A stretch of DNA of 64,000 bases from Schistocephalus solidus (GCA_017591395.1 WEDG01004610.1:62001-126000); one strand, 5' to 3'. Shown: positions 44,531 through 57,812, counted from the stretch's first letter. Numbers and translations: made by a program. The notes: generated from the letters alone by a model not told the origin.

Positions 44531-46202
44531 AGGTTCAACTTGCCATCTCAGAAAATAAGAACGTTAATAACGGCACCCTCCGACCAGATTGCTGGAAGAA
44601 TCCGTTTAACCGCGCAGACACATCAGGTATAAAAGGCGAAATAAAGGGAGGCCTTTGTTTACCATAAAATGTACGTTCCACGTGAAAGCTGGAAGGATCC
44701 TCGGCCGTTTTGGTGAAGACCGTTGGAGGTCCATTGTGCGGGCTCTGGTTTGTGCAGGCGGATCGGATATCAGTCCAAGGCACCCTCAAGAAACAAGCAT
44801 CAGCGGAAGTTCTTAATAAGTGCTAAGATGGTATTTTGTAAAGATTCCGTGTCCCAGCGCCCCCATACAACTTTTTACTGATTAACAGCAAGAAATGAGG
44901 AACGGCCTCAAAACTGACCATTCAGGAACAAGGTCGGTTTATTCAGTGCACATGCCCGAAGAACGATGCGCACAACCACTCTGCATAATTAACCTGCACG
45001 CATGCACCTATAGTGAACTGGAGGGTTCGATAAATCTGACCAAGGGACGAGGGCTGCAGTAATAAAAACCACAGCCGTGTCTTGACAAACCGAAACTATG
45101 TTCTATAGGTCATCACAGCGTGTCGAAAACAGGTCGACGACGTCATTGTGATCAAGGTCAGTTATCCAGCGTCAATGGCAAAATAGCGTTCGGCCCTTCA
45201 GAGAATAGAGTCAGAGACGTAGTCACCGGCAGCTCACAAAATTGTTGAAGGGCGATGTGCAAGTCGGATGGTTAGAAAACATCCAACTCCCCTAGAAGTC
45301 ACGTAAGGTTGGTTCGATAGCGAAGGTCGATCTTAACGATGTCGCTTTACGATACAAAAGGACATGGAATGTCGTAAAGCTGCAAATGCAGACGGCCATC
45401 GATTGCTGAAAACCGAGGTGCAGGGGAGCGCAAACGTTTATACAGTGCATGTGCGTTTGGCGTGGAACTCGGTTGGGTCCGAACTGGTCCTCGACATGCT
45501 AATACCGGAGCTTAAACTTGGAGGACTCAACCGTCACAAAACGCAGGATACCTGCTACGAACTTGGCGAGAACTTCCGATCGTCAGCACTGCCGTTTCTG
45601 GAGTCACGCTGTCATGGCAGTATAATCATCCTGCCAGCGTCGCAGATATGCGATGCTGGAAACGAGTGATCGGGATAACCACTAAACAGAGACCACCAGC
45701 CCTTCATCTTTTACATATGTAGAATCGATATGAAAGCGGTCAATGAGGTCTTTGGCTTAAAAGGCTCCTGATCCATTTCAATTATTTCAGCCACAGTATT
45801 AACCAACAGACCACGACGGAATCAATCAACAAATTCTCTCAAATACAAACACGACCGTTGAGCTCACTTATGTTGATGAGGACAGATACTCGTAAACTGG
45901 CTTGCCAATTACTGGTTCGAACGCAGGCCATGCATGATCCACTCATTTCTGAGGGCGATTGATACATCATGTCCGCAAGTGGAGTTGCGTGCGCTACAGC
46001 AGTAATAAAGTGGATGTGATCGCTAATATATTGATATCCCGAAATCCGGATACGGGATTCAGATCCCAAACAAGCGGCAGACGACCATGCCGTCGGACAT
46101 ATAAACGTATGTGAGTCCAAAACCCACATCCATTGAAAAAAGTACAACCCGCACATGAATCGCTCATACTATCGGACCAGGCGCGTCGGATCCTGTAGAA
46201 CG
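44531..46202. other. No recognised gene
   Basis: One 101-codon plus-strand ORF at 45364-45669 resembles nothing I know. A GGTTCGAAC string near 45917 is B-box-like but has no A box at the right distance. The segment ends at the left border of the tandem duplication. Confidence 0.35.
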
Positions 46203-46619
46203 GATCTAATAACAATCTCCAGAATGCTAAACGAGGGCTCTGAAATTTCGGGCACAAACAGCGCCGACAGCTCGTTGGAGGCTGCCCCCTAACACTGACC
46301 AATAACGAACTTGGTAGAATTTTGCTGAGGCAGTATGCGTGGCAAATTACTTCTCAGACCCAAGAGCTAATTTATTTCGTAGCTGATCTTTCTCGAGGTT
46401 CGTTCTACTCAAACCCACGGAAAAGAAGGACTAGAAGTAGCTGGACTAACCGGCAGACCCACCTCCCCTGTGCCAAGTGCTTTCGTCCTCTAATCGCCGG
46501 CGAATGGAAGATCGTTAGTCCGCCGTTTTAAGGCATACACAACTAAGATGGCCAACTACAAGTAGGCAGCTCAGTCGATCAAATAGGGCCCACGCCAATA
46601 GCCTGGTAGACACGGTGCG

Positions 46620-48598
46620 GCTATTGCCCTCTCGGAACAAGCAAACTGTGCACTACTTGCATATGAACCAGTCAATGACTGAATGGCTTACGCGCAACTT
46701 AAGGGTAACTTTACCAACAACTCTGTCGTCTCAGTGTACGCACCAAAATGCTGAACAGCACGATAAGCAGACCTTCTCGTACCTGCAGGAGGAGGACTTC
46801 CTCGCCGTGATCAATTGATTGATGCGGGGACTTGAGTGGTAGGACTGGACCCCGGGACTCGTCGACCAGTCACCGTATTGATCGGTTTGGGCTTGGCTCT
46901 AGATTTCACAATGGTGGGAGAATGCTGAACTTTGCTGACCAGAACCGACTGTTTGTCACGAACACGTGCTTCCGGCACGGCCACAAACATCTGCTGACTT
47001 GGTATTCAAACGACAGCCACACCGCAAGTCAGGTCGACTACATCCTAGCTGATTCACTGTTCCGCAGCTGGGTTCACGATAGCAGGTCGATGCATGGGGC
47101 CGAAACTGGAAACGCCCACGAGTCTGGCCATGTTCTCGTTTTCACACGGCTGAAAATTCACCTCTCATCACCCGAAATTCCGCGTGCAAAACGCCCTGAT
47201 AACGCCAAAATCTGGCAACCATGCACAGAAATCTGGTCAATTTTACGACCCGAGCCGACTGAGAAAGCAATGACCAATGGTCATCACTGAAGACATGCGT
47301 CTATGGAACAGCTGAGAAAATTATCGGATTCACCCACTGACTGGATCAGTGGACGAACCCTGCAGTTGTCTGCCCAGACGGCTCGAGCCAGGTCCCGCAA
47401 CGTTGCTTCCTTCCGCCAAATCCGGAATATGACAGCAAAGTCGGCTAGGGAAGACCGGTAGAAATATCGGCCTGGAATAGCGATCTCCATGGAGCAGGCC
47501 TCAAACGTTGGTGACACTTGCAAACCACAAAAGTATCCGCCAAGTTAGTGGTAAGCCCTGGACACTGTGACTCTGTTTGAGATGTGAATTGTGGCTTTAG
47601 TTCTGACAAATCGCACAAACACTGCGCGAGTTTTCATACATAGCAGTCTCTCCCAAACTCTCGATATCCGATCTGGTGTTCGACAATGTTGAATTCTGTC
47701 GCCCATTTTATTCAACTACGACACTGACTGGATTCTCGCGAGGGCCCTACACTGTTTTAACGGTGGAGTTTGCACCCGGATGCCGCCTGACTTATCTAGA
47801 CTACGCTGACGACATCGCCTTGCTAGCCTCAAACTTTGGTGATCTACAGTCTGCGGTGTCATGGGCGAATGAGATCGCTCCTTCGGTCGGCCTATCCATA
47901 AACACTGGGAAGACTCAATTACTTTCGAGTTGCATCCCTGACTGGGAGAAAGGACCCTCGGGATTTATGGCTGTCAACTTGAAGTGGACAGTTTTTAAAT
48001 AACTCGTGGAGGATGCTACCTAATGGACAGAGTATAGACGATATCGTCTCCCGAATAGACACTGCTCGCCGTTTTTCTCGATCCTTAGATAGTGCTTACG
48101 GGACCGACGCGACGTCTCCGTCGCTAGGGAGGATCCGGTCAGTCCTCCTTTACGGTTGTAAATGCTGGACGTTGTGCGTGGAAGATGAGCGAAGAGCTGA
48201 GGTATTCGACCATCGCTGCCCGAGGATCATTTTTTAGAGTGAAGTACACCGACTACGTCTCAAACGAGGCAGTTTACATTCGCGGTGAAAATATCCCGAT
48301 ATCTCAGGACACTGAGGTGGTTTGGACACATCCTCAGTCGTCCACCCCACGAACTCAGTTCTACTGCTCTCGATACAGCGCCGTTGAAGAGTAGATCAAC
48401 TATAAACCTGGCTCGGCAGAACATGAAGGCAGGGCTAGGACCCTCGGTATCCGGCGTCTTTCGCAGGAGAAAAGAATGGGTTGAGCTATCCAGGTCTGGT
48501 GCCAAGAATCGTCACGCGTGGAGAGGTACAATAAGAGAAATCGTTGAGGCCGGCTGGATCAGGCATGATGGCAACCATAACACGTACAAGTAATTATT
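46620..48598 (+). pseudogene. LINE (endonuclease and RT remnants), unit A
   Basis: Endonuclease part (46832-47290): FGLGSRFHNGGRMLNFADQN, LFVTNTCFRHGHKHLLTWYS, QVDYILADSLFRSWVHD and HESGHVLVFTRLKIHL, where the expected SDH is SGH (catalytic Asp lost). RT part (47676-48593): motif B region decayed, LTYLDYADDIALLASNFGDL (motif C intact), VGLSINTGKTQLLSSCIPD, LPNGQSIDDIVSRIDTARR, VEDERRAEVFDHRCPRIIF, RVFRRRKEWVELSRSGAKNR and HAWRGTIREIVEAGWIRH at the end. Several shifts; a large part between the two domains is missing. It lies 3' of the Tudor gene in opposite orientation. Confidence 0.82.
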
Positions 48599-49243
48599 GC
48601 TGTTCAATAGGTGTCTCATAAATGCAGAACGGGGTACAAACAGAAAGGGCAGGACCATGAGGTGTGAATTGCATCCCCCTGCATAACCGAAAAACCCCTT
48701 AAAAAACTCCTGGGTCCTCAGCATTTGTGATGCTGACCCAGCAGTCGGAGCATGTGCATCAAGGCCGTTGAGAGATACGGTCGGCCAAAATTGCATAGCC
48801 GAATCAGGATACAGCACCGTTGAAGAGGAGATCAACTATAAACCTGGCTCGGCAGAACATGAAGGCAGTGCTAGGACCCTCGGTATCCGGCGTCTTTCGC
48901 AGGAGAAAAGAATGGGTTGAGCTATCCAGGTCTGGTGCCAAGAATCGTCACGCGTGGAGAGGTACAATAAGAGAAATCGTTGAGGCCGGCTGGATCAGGC
49001 ATGATGGCAACCATAACACGTACAAGTAATTATTGCTGTTCAATAGGTGTCTCATAAATGCAGAACGGGGTACAAACAGAAAGGGCAGGACCATGAGGTG
49101 TGAATTGCTTCCCCTGCATAACCGAAACACCCCTTAAAAACGCCTGGGTCCTCAGCATTTGTGATGCTGACCCAGCAGTCGGAGCATGGGCATCAAGGCC
49201 GTTGAGAGATACGGTCGGCCGAAATTGCATAGCCGAATCAGGA
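48374..49243 (+). repeat. 436-bp tandem duplication of the LINE 3' end, unit A
   Basis: 48374-48809 and 48810-49243 both run from TACAGCGCCGTTGAAGAG (or TACAGCACC) to TAGCCGAATCAGGA. Each carries the end of the RT protein and a 3' UTR with a strong hairpin (48710-48741 and 49144-49175: CTGGGTC.TCAGCAT, loop TTGTG, ATGCTGA.CCCAG). Confidence 0.92.
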
Positions 49244-50322
49244 AACTGTCACCTCAGGTGCTTGTCCATTAAAGCCGGAATCAGAGAAGGCCGAATGCCA
49301 GTGTAGGCAGTTCGACGCGATAGCAACCATCAGTCCGGGGTGCCGTAGAGCTAGCATCCACTAAACCGAGACAGGCGTGGATGACCACCCCGATTTATGT
49401 GGTGGAACTAGAGAAAGTACGGAGGCTTCAGAAACATTGATGCAGCAGAAAACGTAAGCAAGTAAATGGAATAAACGAACAGCACATCACGCGCAGCCGC
49501 GGCGAATTTCGGAGCCAGATGTGCACTTGTTGCTACAGGACGAGGATGATTTCACAATCACGTCCCAAGAGACAGGACGACTCAGCTAAAACATGCTTAT
49601 GAAAAGTGACCACTGCATCACCCAGCATACCAATTCATCATACCACACAAGAAAAATGAGAGGGCAGTCAAGAATCCAGACACGATGAGATCTGAACGCG
49701 CTAAACCAGCAACCATTAAATAAGTCTCGGAGATTTTAACTTCCTGGCACGTAGCTGTTACAGAAGGGCTGACAGATCCCACATTAGATAAGTCTTAAAA
49801 CATTACGGAGTAGCAGACTATTTTTTTATCACAAGCAGAAAAGATAATAATTCATTTACTGATACTCAAAAGGATGCCAAAACTTGACTAAAAAGGCATA
49901 ATTAAACAAAACACGACAGTCATGTTAGCTGTGAAAAATTGTCAACGATGGCATCCCCGGGTGAGAGAAAGATTTTATGGGTACACATAACGGTCGCGGT
50001 AGGCTCGGGGAACAAAGTAGGACAGAAGAATAGCTTTTGGTGCGAGAAAGAAAAGAGCACAACCTACGTAGTAATTAAACATACCGTATAGAATTATGTT
50101 ACAGAAACTGCCTTCGAGTATAAAGCTAACACCCTACGGCAAAGATGTACAAATACAAGAATACCCCAAGCAGACAGTTAATTGTGGATCAAGGGTATCA
50201 TGCAATAGGGGGGATTGTAGCATAGCACAGAATCACATGGAAGGCTGAGGATAGGCCGTGCAACTGAAAAGCAATGAGGATGTTTGGTATACAGACTCTA
50301 TTTGTACGCACACTCAAAGTCA
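49244..50322. other. 3' flank of truncated exon copy; nothing recognised
   Basis: About 1 kb of AT-rich sequence, repeated at 54034-55112. No ORF or repeat family is seen. Part is probably the Tudor-gene 3' UTR. Confidence 0.4.
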
Positions 50323-50992
50323 CTAAGAAGCAAGCGCCTGTTCTCGGGACTTGTCGGCGGGGTCACAAGTCTTTGGTGTCGAGGAAGATGATGTAGTCGC
50401 CGTTTTATTGGGTTGGTTGGTGCGCTTTTGGGCGTAAGCCTTGCGCCCTACGTTTCCGGAGGGCTTGGCTTTCCGAGATGGATCGTCGACTGCTTCAGTC
50501 TGTTGTTGTTTCGGTTTTGTTTCCGAACTGCTGCGCGCAGTTTTTCCTACTGGCTCCCCGGAATGGTTAGTGTTTTGGTTGGCGTTGCCGGGAGCCCGAA
50601 ATCGGCGCGTTTGGCCAGCGAATATACGGAAGCCTCGACCCCTGTTAGTATTAGCAGGGCCGCGGTTTGCATCGTTGCTACTGAGTGATTTAATGTCCTT
50701 GCCGGCAGCATTTTGAGTCTGACCAGCTCCAAGGGGTTGCGGTGCTCCGTATGACTCGTCGGAGTAATATTCAACGAGCTGAGTGTAGTCGATCTCGCTG
50801 TGTGGACACGGGTAATAGGGCGTCCTGGTTCGGTTCACCCACATTTGGCGACTCGGGAATAGGCCCAGGGGACTGACCATGTACAGTCTACTTTGGCAAG
50901 CAAAAGCCAGCGTATCAACGTATGAAGGTGGTTTTTTGTCGGAAATTCGTTCGAGCAAAAGCTACGGAAGCTCGACAGCAGGTTTCTTTTCG
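50323..50992 (-). pseudogene. Truncated copy of Tudor-gene terminal exon (unit A)
   Basis: Carries the C-terminal 210 or so codons (SDKKPPSYVDTLAFACQSRL, YTQLVEYYSDESYGAPQP, NRGRGF...TRRFRAPGNAN, tail SREQALAS stop) but is cut at the duplication border. It lacks the splice acceptor and the N-terminal part of the exon. It could be transcribed only by fusion or read-through. Confidence 0.8.
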
Positions 50993-51409
50993 TATCTAAT
51001 AACAATCTCCAGAATGCTAAACGAGGGCTTTGAAATTTCGGGCACAAACAGCGCCGACAGCTCGTTGGAGGCTGCCCCCTAACACTGACCAATAACGAAC
51101 TTGGTAGAATTTTGCTGAGGCAGTATGCGTGGCAAATTACTTCTCAGACCCAAGAGCTAATTTATTTCGTAGCTGATCTTTCTCGAGGTTCGTTCTACTC
51201 AAACCCACGGAAAAGAAGGACTAGAAGTAGCTGGACTAACCGGCAGACCCACCTCCCCTGTGCCAAGTGCTTTCGTCCTCTAATCGCCGGCGAATGGAAG
51301 ATCGTTAGTCCGCCGTTTTAAGGCATACACAACTAAGATGGCCAACTACAAGTAGGCAGTTCAGTCGATCAAATAGGGCCCACGCCAATAGCCTGGTAGA
51401 CACGGTGCG

Positions 51410-53385
51410 GCTATTGCCCTCTCGGAACAAGCAAACTGTGCACTACTTGCATAGGAACCAGTCAATGACTGAATGGCTTACGCGCAACTTAAGGGTAACT
51501 TTACCAACAACTCTGTCGTCTCAGTGTACGCACCAAAATGCTGAACAGCACGATAAGCAGACCTTCTCGTACCTGCAGGAGGAGGACTTCCTCGCCGTGA
51601 TCAATTGATTGATGCGGGGACTTGAGTGGTAGGACTGGACCCCGGGACTCGTCAACCAGTCAACGTATTGATCGGTTTGGGCTTGGCTCTAGATTTCACA
51701 ATGGTGGGAGAATGCTGAACTTTGCTGACCAGAACCGACTGTTTGTCACGAACACGTGCTTCCGGCACGGCCACAAACATCTGCTGACTTGGTATTCAAA
51801 CGACAGCCACACCGCAAGTCAAGTCGACTACATCCTAGCTGATTCACTGTTCCGCAGCTGGGTTCACGATAGCAGGTCGATGCATGGGGCCAAAACTGGA
51901 AATGCCCACGAGTCTGGCCATGTTCTCGTTTTCACACGGCTGAAAATTCACCTCTCATCACCCGAAATTCCGCGTGCAAAACGCCCTGATAACGCCAAAA
52001 TCTGGCAACCATGCACAGAAATCTGGTCAATTTTACGACCCGAGCCGACTGAGAAAGCAATGACCAATGGTCATCACTGAAGACATGCGTCTATGGAACA
52101 GCTGAGAAAATTATCGGATTCACCCACTGACTGGATCAGTGGACGAACCCTGCAGTTGTCTGCCCAGACGGCTCGAGCCAGGTCCCGCAACGTTGCTTCC
52201 TTCCGCCAAATCCGGAATATGACAGCAAAGTCGGCTAGGGAAGACCGGTAGAAATATCGGCCTGGAATAGCGATCTCCATGGAGCAGGCCTCAAACGTTG
52301 GTGACACTTGCAAACCACAAAAGTATCCGCCAAGTTAGTGGTAAGCCCTGGACACTGTGACTCTGTTTGAGATGTGAATTGTGGCTTTAGTTCTGACAAA
52401 TCGCACAAACACTGCGCGAGTTTTCATACATAGCAGTCTCTCCCAAACTCTCGATATCCGATCTGGTGTTCGACAATGTTGAATTCTGTCGCCCATTTTA
52501 TTCAACTACGACACTGACTGGATTCTCGCGAGGGCCCTACACTGTTTTAACGGTGGAGTTTGCACCCGGATGCCGCCTGACTTATCTAGACTACGCTGAC
52601 GACATCGCCTTGCTAGCCTCAAACTTTGGTGATCTACAGTCTGCGGTGTCATGGGCGAATGAGATCGCTCCTTCGGTCGGCCTATCCATAAACACTGGGA
52701 AGACTCAATTACTTTCGAGTTGCATCCCTGACTGGGAGAAAGGACCCCTCGGGATTTATGGCTGTCAACTTGAAGTGGACAGTTTTAAATAACTCGTGGA
52801 GGATGCTACCTAATGGACAGAGTATAGACGATATCGTCTCCCGAATAGACACTGCTCGCCGTTTTCTCGATCCTTAGATAGTGCTTACGGGACCGACGCG
52901 ACGTCTCCGTCGCTAGGAGGATCCGGTCAGTCCTCCTTTACGGTTGTAAATGCTGGACGTTGTGCGTGGAAGATGAGCGAAGAGCTGAGGTATTCGACCA
53001 TCGCTGCCCGAGGATCATTTTTAGAGTGAAGTACACCGACTACGTCTCAAACGAGGCAGTTTACATTCGCGGTGAAAATATCCCGATATCTCAGGACACT
53101 GAGGTGGTTTGGACACATCCTCAGTCGTCCACCCCACGAACTCAGTTCTACTGCTCTCGATACAGCGCCGTTGAAGAGTAGATCAACTATAAACCTGGCT
53201 CGGCAGAACATGAAGGCAGGGCTAGGACCCTCGGTATCCGGCGTCTTTCGCAGGAGAAAAGAATGGGTTGAGCTATCCAGGTCTGGTGCCAAGAATCGTC
53301 ACGCGTGGAGAGGTACAATAAGAGAAATCGTTGAGGCCGGCTGGATCAGGCATGATGGCAACCATAACACGTACAAGTAATTATT
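51410..53385 (+). pseudogene. LINE (endonuclease and RT remnants), unit B
   Basis: Duplicate of the unit A LINE with the same domains and defects. Near 52740 this copy keeps the frame into GIYGCQLEVDSFK where unit A is shifted, so unit A acquired at least one later one-base change, or one of the two has an assembly error. Confidence 0.82.
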
Positions 53386-54033
53386 GCTGTTCAATAGGTG
53401 TCTCATAAATGCAGAACGGGGTACAAACAGAAAGGGCAGGACCATGAGGTGTGAATTGCATCCCCCTGCATAACCGAAACACCCCTTAAAAAAACTCCTG
53501 GGTCCCCAGCATTTGTGATGCTGACCCAGCAGTCGGAGCATGTGCATCAAGGCCGTTGAGAGATACGGTCGGCCAAAATTGCATAGCCGAATCAGGATAC
53601 AGCACCATTGAAGAGTAGATCAACTATAAACCTGGCTCGGCAGAACATGAAGGCAGTGCTAGGACCCTCGGTATCCGGCGTCTTTCGCAGGAGAAAAGAA
53701 TGGGTTGAGCTATCCAGGTCTGGTGCCAAGAATCGTCACGCGTGGAGAGGTACAATAAGAGAAATCGTTGAGGCCGGCTGGATCAGGCATGATGGCAACC
53801 ATAACACGTACAAGTAATTATTGCTGTTCAATAGGTGTCTCATAAATGCAGAACGGGGTACAAACAGAAAGGGCAGGACCATGAGGTGTGAATTGCTTCC
53901 CCCTGCATAACCGAAACACCCCTTAAAAAACGCCTGGGTCCTCAGCATTTGTGATGCTGACCCAGCAGTCGGAGCATGGGCATCAAGGCCGTTGAGAGAT
54001 ACGGTCGGCCGAAATTGCATAGCCGAATCAGGA
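53161..54033 (+). repeat. 436-bp tandem duplication of the LINE 3' end, unit B
   Basis: 53161-53597 and 53598-54033, with the same structure as in unit A (hairpins 53498-53529 and 53934-53965). Presence in both large units shows that the small duplication is older than the 4.79-kb one. Confidence 0.92.
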
Positions 54034-55112
54034 AACTGTCACCTCAGGTGCTTGTCCATTAAAGCCGGAATCAGAGAAGGCCGAATGCCAGTGTAGGCAG
54101 TTCGACGCGATAGCAACCATCAGTCCGGGGTGCCGTAGAGCTAGCATCCACTAAACCGAGACAGGCGTGGATGACCACCCCGATTTATGTGGTGGAACTA
54201 GAGAAAGTACGGAGGCTTCAGAAACATTGATGCAGCAGAAAACGTAAGCAAGTAAATGGAATAAACGAACAGCACATCACGCGCAGCCGCGGCGAATTTC
54301 GGAGCCAGATGTGCACTTGTTGCTACAGGACGAGGATGATTTCACAATCACGTCCCAAGAGACAGGACGACTCAGCTAAAACATGCTTATGAAAAGTGAC
54401 CACTGCATCACCCAGCATACCAATTCATCATACCACACAAGAAAAATGAGAGGGCAGTCAAGAATCCAGACACGATGAGATCTGAACGCGCTAAACCAGC
54501 AACCATTAAATAAGTCTCGGAGATTTTAACTTCCTGGCACGTAGCTGTTACAGAAGGGCTGACAGATCCCACATTAGATAAGTCTTAAAACATTACGGAG
54601 TAGCAGACTATTTTTTTATCACAAGCAGAAAAGATAATAATTCATTTACTGATACTCAAAAGGATGCCAAAACTTGACTAAAAAGGCATAATTAAACAAA
54701 ACACGACAGTCATGTTAGCTGTGAAAAATTGTCAACGATGGCATCCCCGGGTGAGAGAAAGATTTTATGGGTACACATAACGGTCGCGGTAGGCTCGGGG
54801 AACAAAGTAGGACAGAAGAATAGCTTTTGGTGCGAGAAAGAAAAGAGCACAACCTACGTAGTAATTAAACATACCGTATAGAATTATGTTACAGAAACTG
54901 CCTTCGAGTATAAAGCTAACACCCTACGGCAAAGATGTACAAATACAAGAATACCCCAAGCAGACAGTTAATTGTGGATCAAGGGTATCATGCAATAGGT
55001 GGGATTGTAGCATAGCACAGAATCACATGGAAGGCTGAGGATAGGCCGTGCAACTGAAAAGCAATGAGGATGTTTGGTATACAGACTCTATTTGTACGCA
55101 CACTCAAAGTCA

Positions 55113-55916
55113 CTAAGAAGCAAGCGCCTGTTCTCGGGACTTGTCGGCGGGGTCACAAGTCTTTGGTGTCGAGGAAGATGATGTAGTCGCCGTTTTATTG
55201 GGTTGGTTGGTGCGCTTTTGGGCGTAAGCCTTGCGCCCTACGTTTCCGGAGGGCTTGGCTTTCCGAGATGGATCGTCGACCGCTTCAGTCTGTTGTTGTT
55301 TCGGTTTTGTTTCCGAACTGCTGCGCGCAGTTTTTCCTACTGGCTCCCCGGAATGGTTAGTGTTTTGGTTGGCGTTGCCGGGAGCCCGAAATCGGCGCGT
55401 TTGGCCAGCGAATCTACGGAAGCCTCGACCCCTGTTAGTATTAGCAGGGCCTCGGTTTGCATTGTTGCTGCTGAGTGATTTAATGTCCTTGCCGGCAGCA
55501 TTTTGAGTCTGACCAGCTCCAAAGGGTTGCGGTGCTCCGTATGACTCGTCGGAGTAATATTCAACGAGCTGAGTGTAGTCGATCTCGCTGTGTGGACACG
55601 GGTAATAGGGCGTCTTGGTCCGGTTCACCCACATTTGGCGACTCGGGAATAGGCCCAGGGGACTGACCATGTACAGTCCACTTTGGCAAGCTAAGCCAGC
55701 GTATCAACGTATGAAGGTGGTTTTTTGTCGGACATTTGTTCGAGAAAAGCTACGGAAGCTCGACAGCAGGTTTCTTTTCGGACGGCGTAAGCAGAAGTTT
55801 TATTCGAAGAAAAGAAGGTTCGGAGAATGTGCAGATCCGGTACGTCGCAGTAAACAGGCAAAGCGTGAGCCCAGCTCACGTGAATAGCTTGGAAGGGAAC
55901 CCTCATGTATTTCGCC
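55113..55916 (-). pseudogene. Tudor-gene terminal exon, contig copy with 1-bp deletion
   Basis: Same exon as 58684-59488, with the same acceptor. One A is missing at about 55692 (CTAAGCC against CTAAAGCC), shifting the frame between ALAC and SGLY. Since the surrounding 3.56 kb is otherwise identical to the copy after the gap, this is more likely an assembly or sequencing error than a second gene. Confidence 0.6.
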
Positions 55917-56299
55917 CTAAAGTAGAAGAGTATAAATAGACTCGATAAGAAACGGGGCCTAAAGTGGTAATTAGATTTAATGGCAAAGTGAATTGGTCTT
56001 GCGATCACATTTGTATTCACTGAGGAAAGCTGTTTTAAGAAATCTCATGAGTACTGTAATTTGATGGTAAAGTGGTTTTGTGGGATGGAGGAACATGAAA
56101 ACGTATGAGATCGACTGCGACAAAATCTGACCTCCTGTCAACCACGATCGGGAATTCCGGAATATTACACCACATCTTCACTTAACACCACACAGCAGCA
56201 CGAATACTATTGCGAATGTGATTAACAGACGGCATGCCAAAACGAGGAGGCATCCACCGAAAGTGAAATATCGAAACAAAGTCTCCACACTCCTCAACG

Positions 56300-57812
56300 A
56301 TCGATCTTTTCAAAGTTGGCGACATTGCCAATAAAGTCACTACTGGCGAAGTTGAACAGAACTCTGTGGTGTTGACCTTGTTGAAGGCGGGCAAGGTAAA
56401 CACCACAAAAAACTGGTACATGGCCAAGGTCAAAGAGACCGCTATGGCGCGATTATACGGCCTGCCAAAAGTGCAAAGGCCAAAGGTTCCCCTACGACGA
56501 ATGCCGCACCCCGAGGCACGCCTACATACAGGCTCACAAACGGGTTATTCAACGGTGCACTCAGCAGAGCAGTTCCTCGACAAAATAAAGATAGCCAGAG
56601 TAGGATCAAATGAGTGGATGTCACCCAGTGCACGTCCTCGCAGTTGAAACAAACGGTAACCTACTACGCCAAACAGGCGATGATAACGATGGTCAGCCCA
56701 CAGCTTGGGATCTAATCAAGTTCATGGGGCGATGTCTTGAAATAATCCTTACCTACGGAGGGATCAAATACGAGCAAATGAAGGGGCACTCGACGGTTTT
56801 TCCAACCTCTGCTCATTTTTGAAGTGATTATGTAAAAACTCGAGGGAGATATTCCGAAAAGAAAGGCTTTCGTTATTATCGACCAGGACAGGATTAATTA
56901 CTACAAAGAACGACTGAGCCCTATCATCCCTGATCTAAAAATCACGAAAGAAGGCGTAGGACAGGATGTTATTATTTCCACCAAACCTTACGAAAAGCTG
57001 GCAACGACAGTTTATAGAAAACCGAAGAACACGCAGCAAACTGTTACACCTGCAACCAGCTGCTGCAACACAAAATAAGCTGTGCACGCATACCGGTCGC
57101 CAAACAGGACGAGATGAATCCGCTTCAACAACCAACGGATATCCGCGAACGCTCGTGTAGAGGATTCAAACGCCATAATGAAAGCGAACGGCAGGCAGCT
57201 AAAATCTTGTCTGAGCATTTCGTACGTGAAGGAAATAGGAGAACCGTTGCTGGATCCCTCGCGCTACTCAGAAGAGGAGTTGCTTACAGGCCTAACTCGA
57301 CAATCAGCCGATTAATGATACGGCCAAAAGACCCTATCTCTAAGCAGAAGTCGCTCCTTGTATACCATCATCGGTGAAGCTGCAGTGTAAAATCATGTTG
57401 GAAAAACCGGTCGAGGACTGCAGACTCGAATGCACGAGCATTAGTTGACCTTGCGTAGGTTAGCCACAGAAACAAATATAGGAACCCACGTCGCAAAGAT
57501 GGGACACATCTCCAAAGTTGACGCCGTTGAAATTGCGGACCGAGGCAATGATCACACATCAAGGTAGGTACAAAAAACCTGGATGTCCACCGAGTGGTCA
57601 GTCAAGAAAGCGCCAAATAAGTTTACCCCATCCCTAACTATTACTAGGGTCCCCGAGGGTGAGAGCGACACAGATCACGGGAATCACATTCAACGTCACA
57701 TCGGCATTGACGATCAATGCATAAAGAAAAATGCGCCATATAATGAGGTATGTGCAACACTTGAGGTTGAGTGGACGAAGGCAGTATTAAAAACGCCAGA
57801 CCTCAAATAAAC
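56300..57812 (+). mobile_element. Penelope-like element relic (copy before gap)
   Basis: RT pieces: MARLYGLPKVQRPKVPLRRM, SAEQFLDKIKIARVGSNEWM, LEIILTYGGIKYEQMKGHST, KPYEKLATTVYRKPKNTQQ. Linker: ILSEHFVREGNRR and GVAYRPNSTISRLMIRPKDP. Endonuclease: NHVGKTGRGLQTRMHEH (GIY-YIG family, the second half of the motif with its Arg and Glu/His) and THVAKMGHISKVDAVEIADR. Tail: KKAPNKFTPSLTI. Stops and shifts throughout. Same sequence as 59872-61384. Confidence 0.8.

Larger units (their letters stand above)
46203..50992. repeat. 4.79-kb tandem duplication, unit A
   Basis: Aligns over its whole length to 50993-55780 with roughly 0.5% substitutions and a few homopolymer indels. It contains LINE remnants, an internal 436-bp duplication and the 3' part of a Tudor-gene terminal exon. 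The junction to unit B is GGTTTCTTTTCG/TATCTAATAAC. Confidence 0.93.
50993..55780. repeat. 4.79-kb tandem duplication, unit B
   Basis: Second unit. Homology with A ends at GGTTTCTTTTCG, after which B continues into the intact rest of the Tudor terminal exon. B is therefore the unit that retains the original right-hand context. Confidence 0.93.

Noticed and set aside
45364..45669. 101-codon plus-strand ORF as a possible gene
   Set aside because: No recognisable domain, no supported splice sites and no homologous copy in the window; length is compatible with chance.
46020..46130. Possible SINE with GGGATCTGAATCCCG on the minus strand
   Set aside because: The string is a short palindrome; no A box or second copy was found.
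50413..50716. Two overlapping plus-strand 91-codon ORFs (also at 55203 and 58774), one hydrophobic
   Set aside because: They are antisense to the RG/Gln/Ser-rich Tudor tail; the low-complexity codons on the minus strand keep the opposite frames open.
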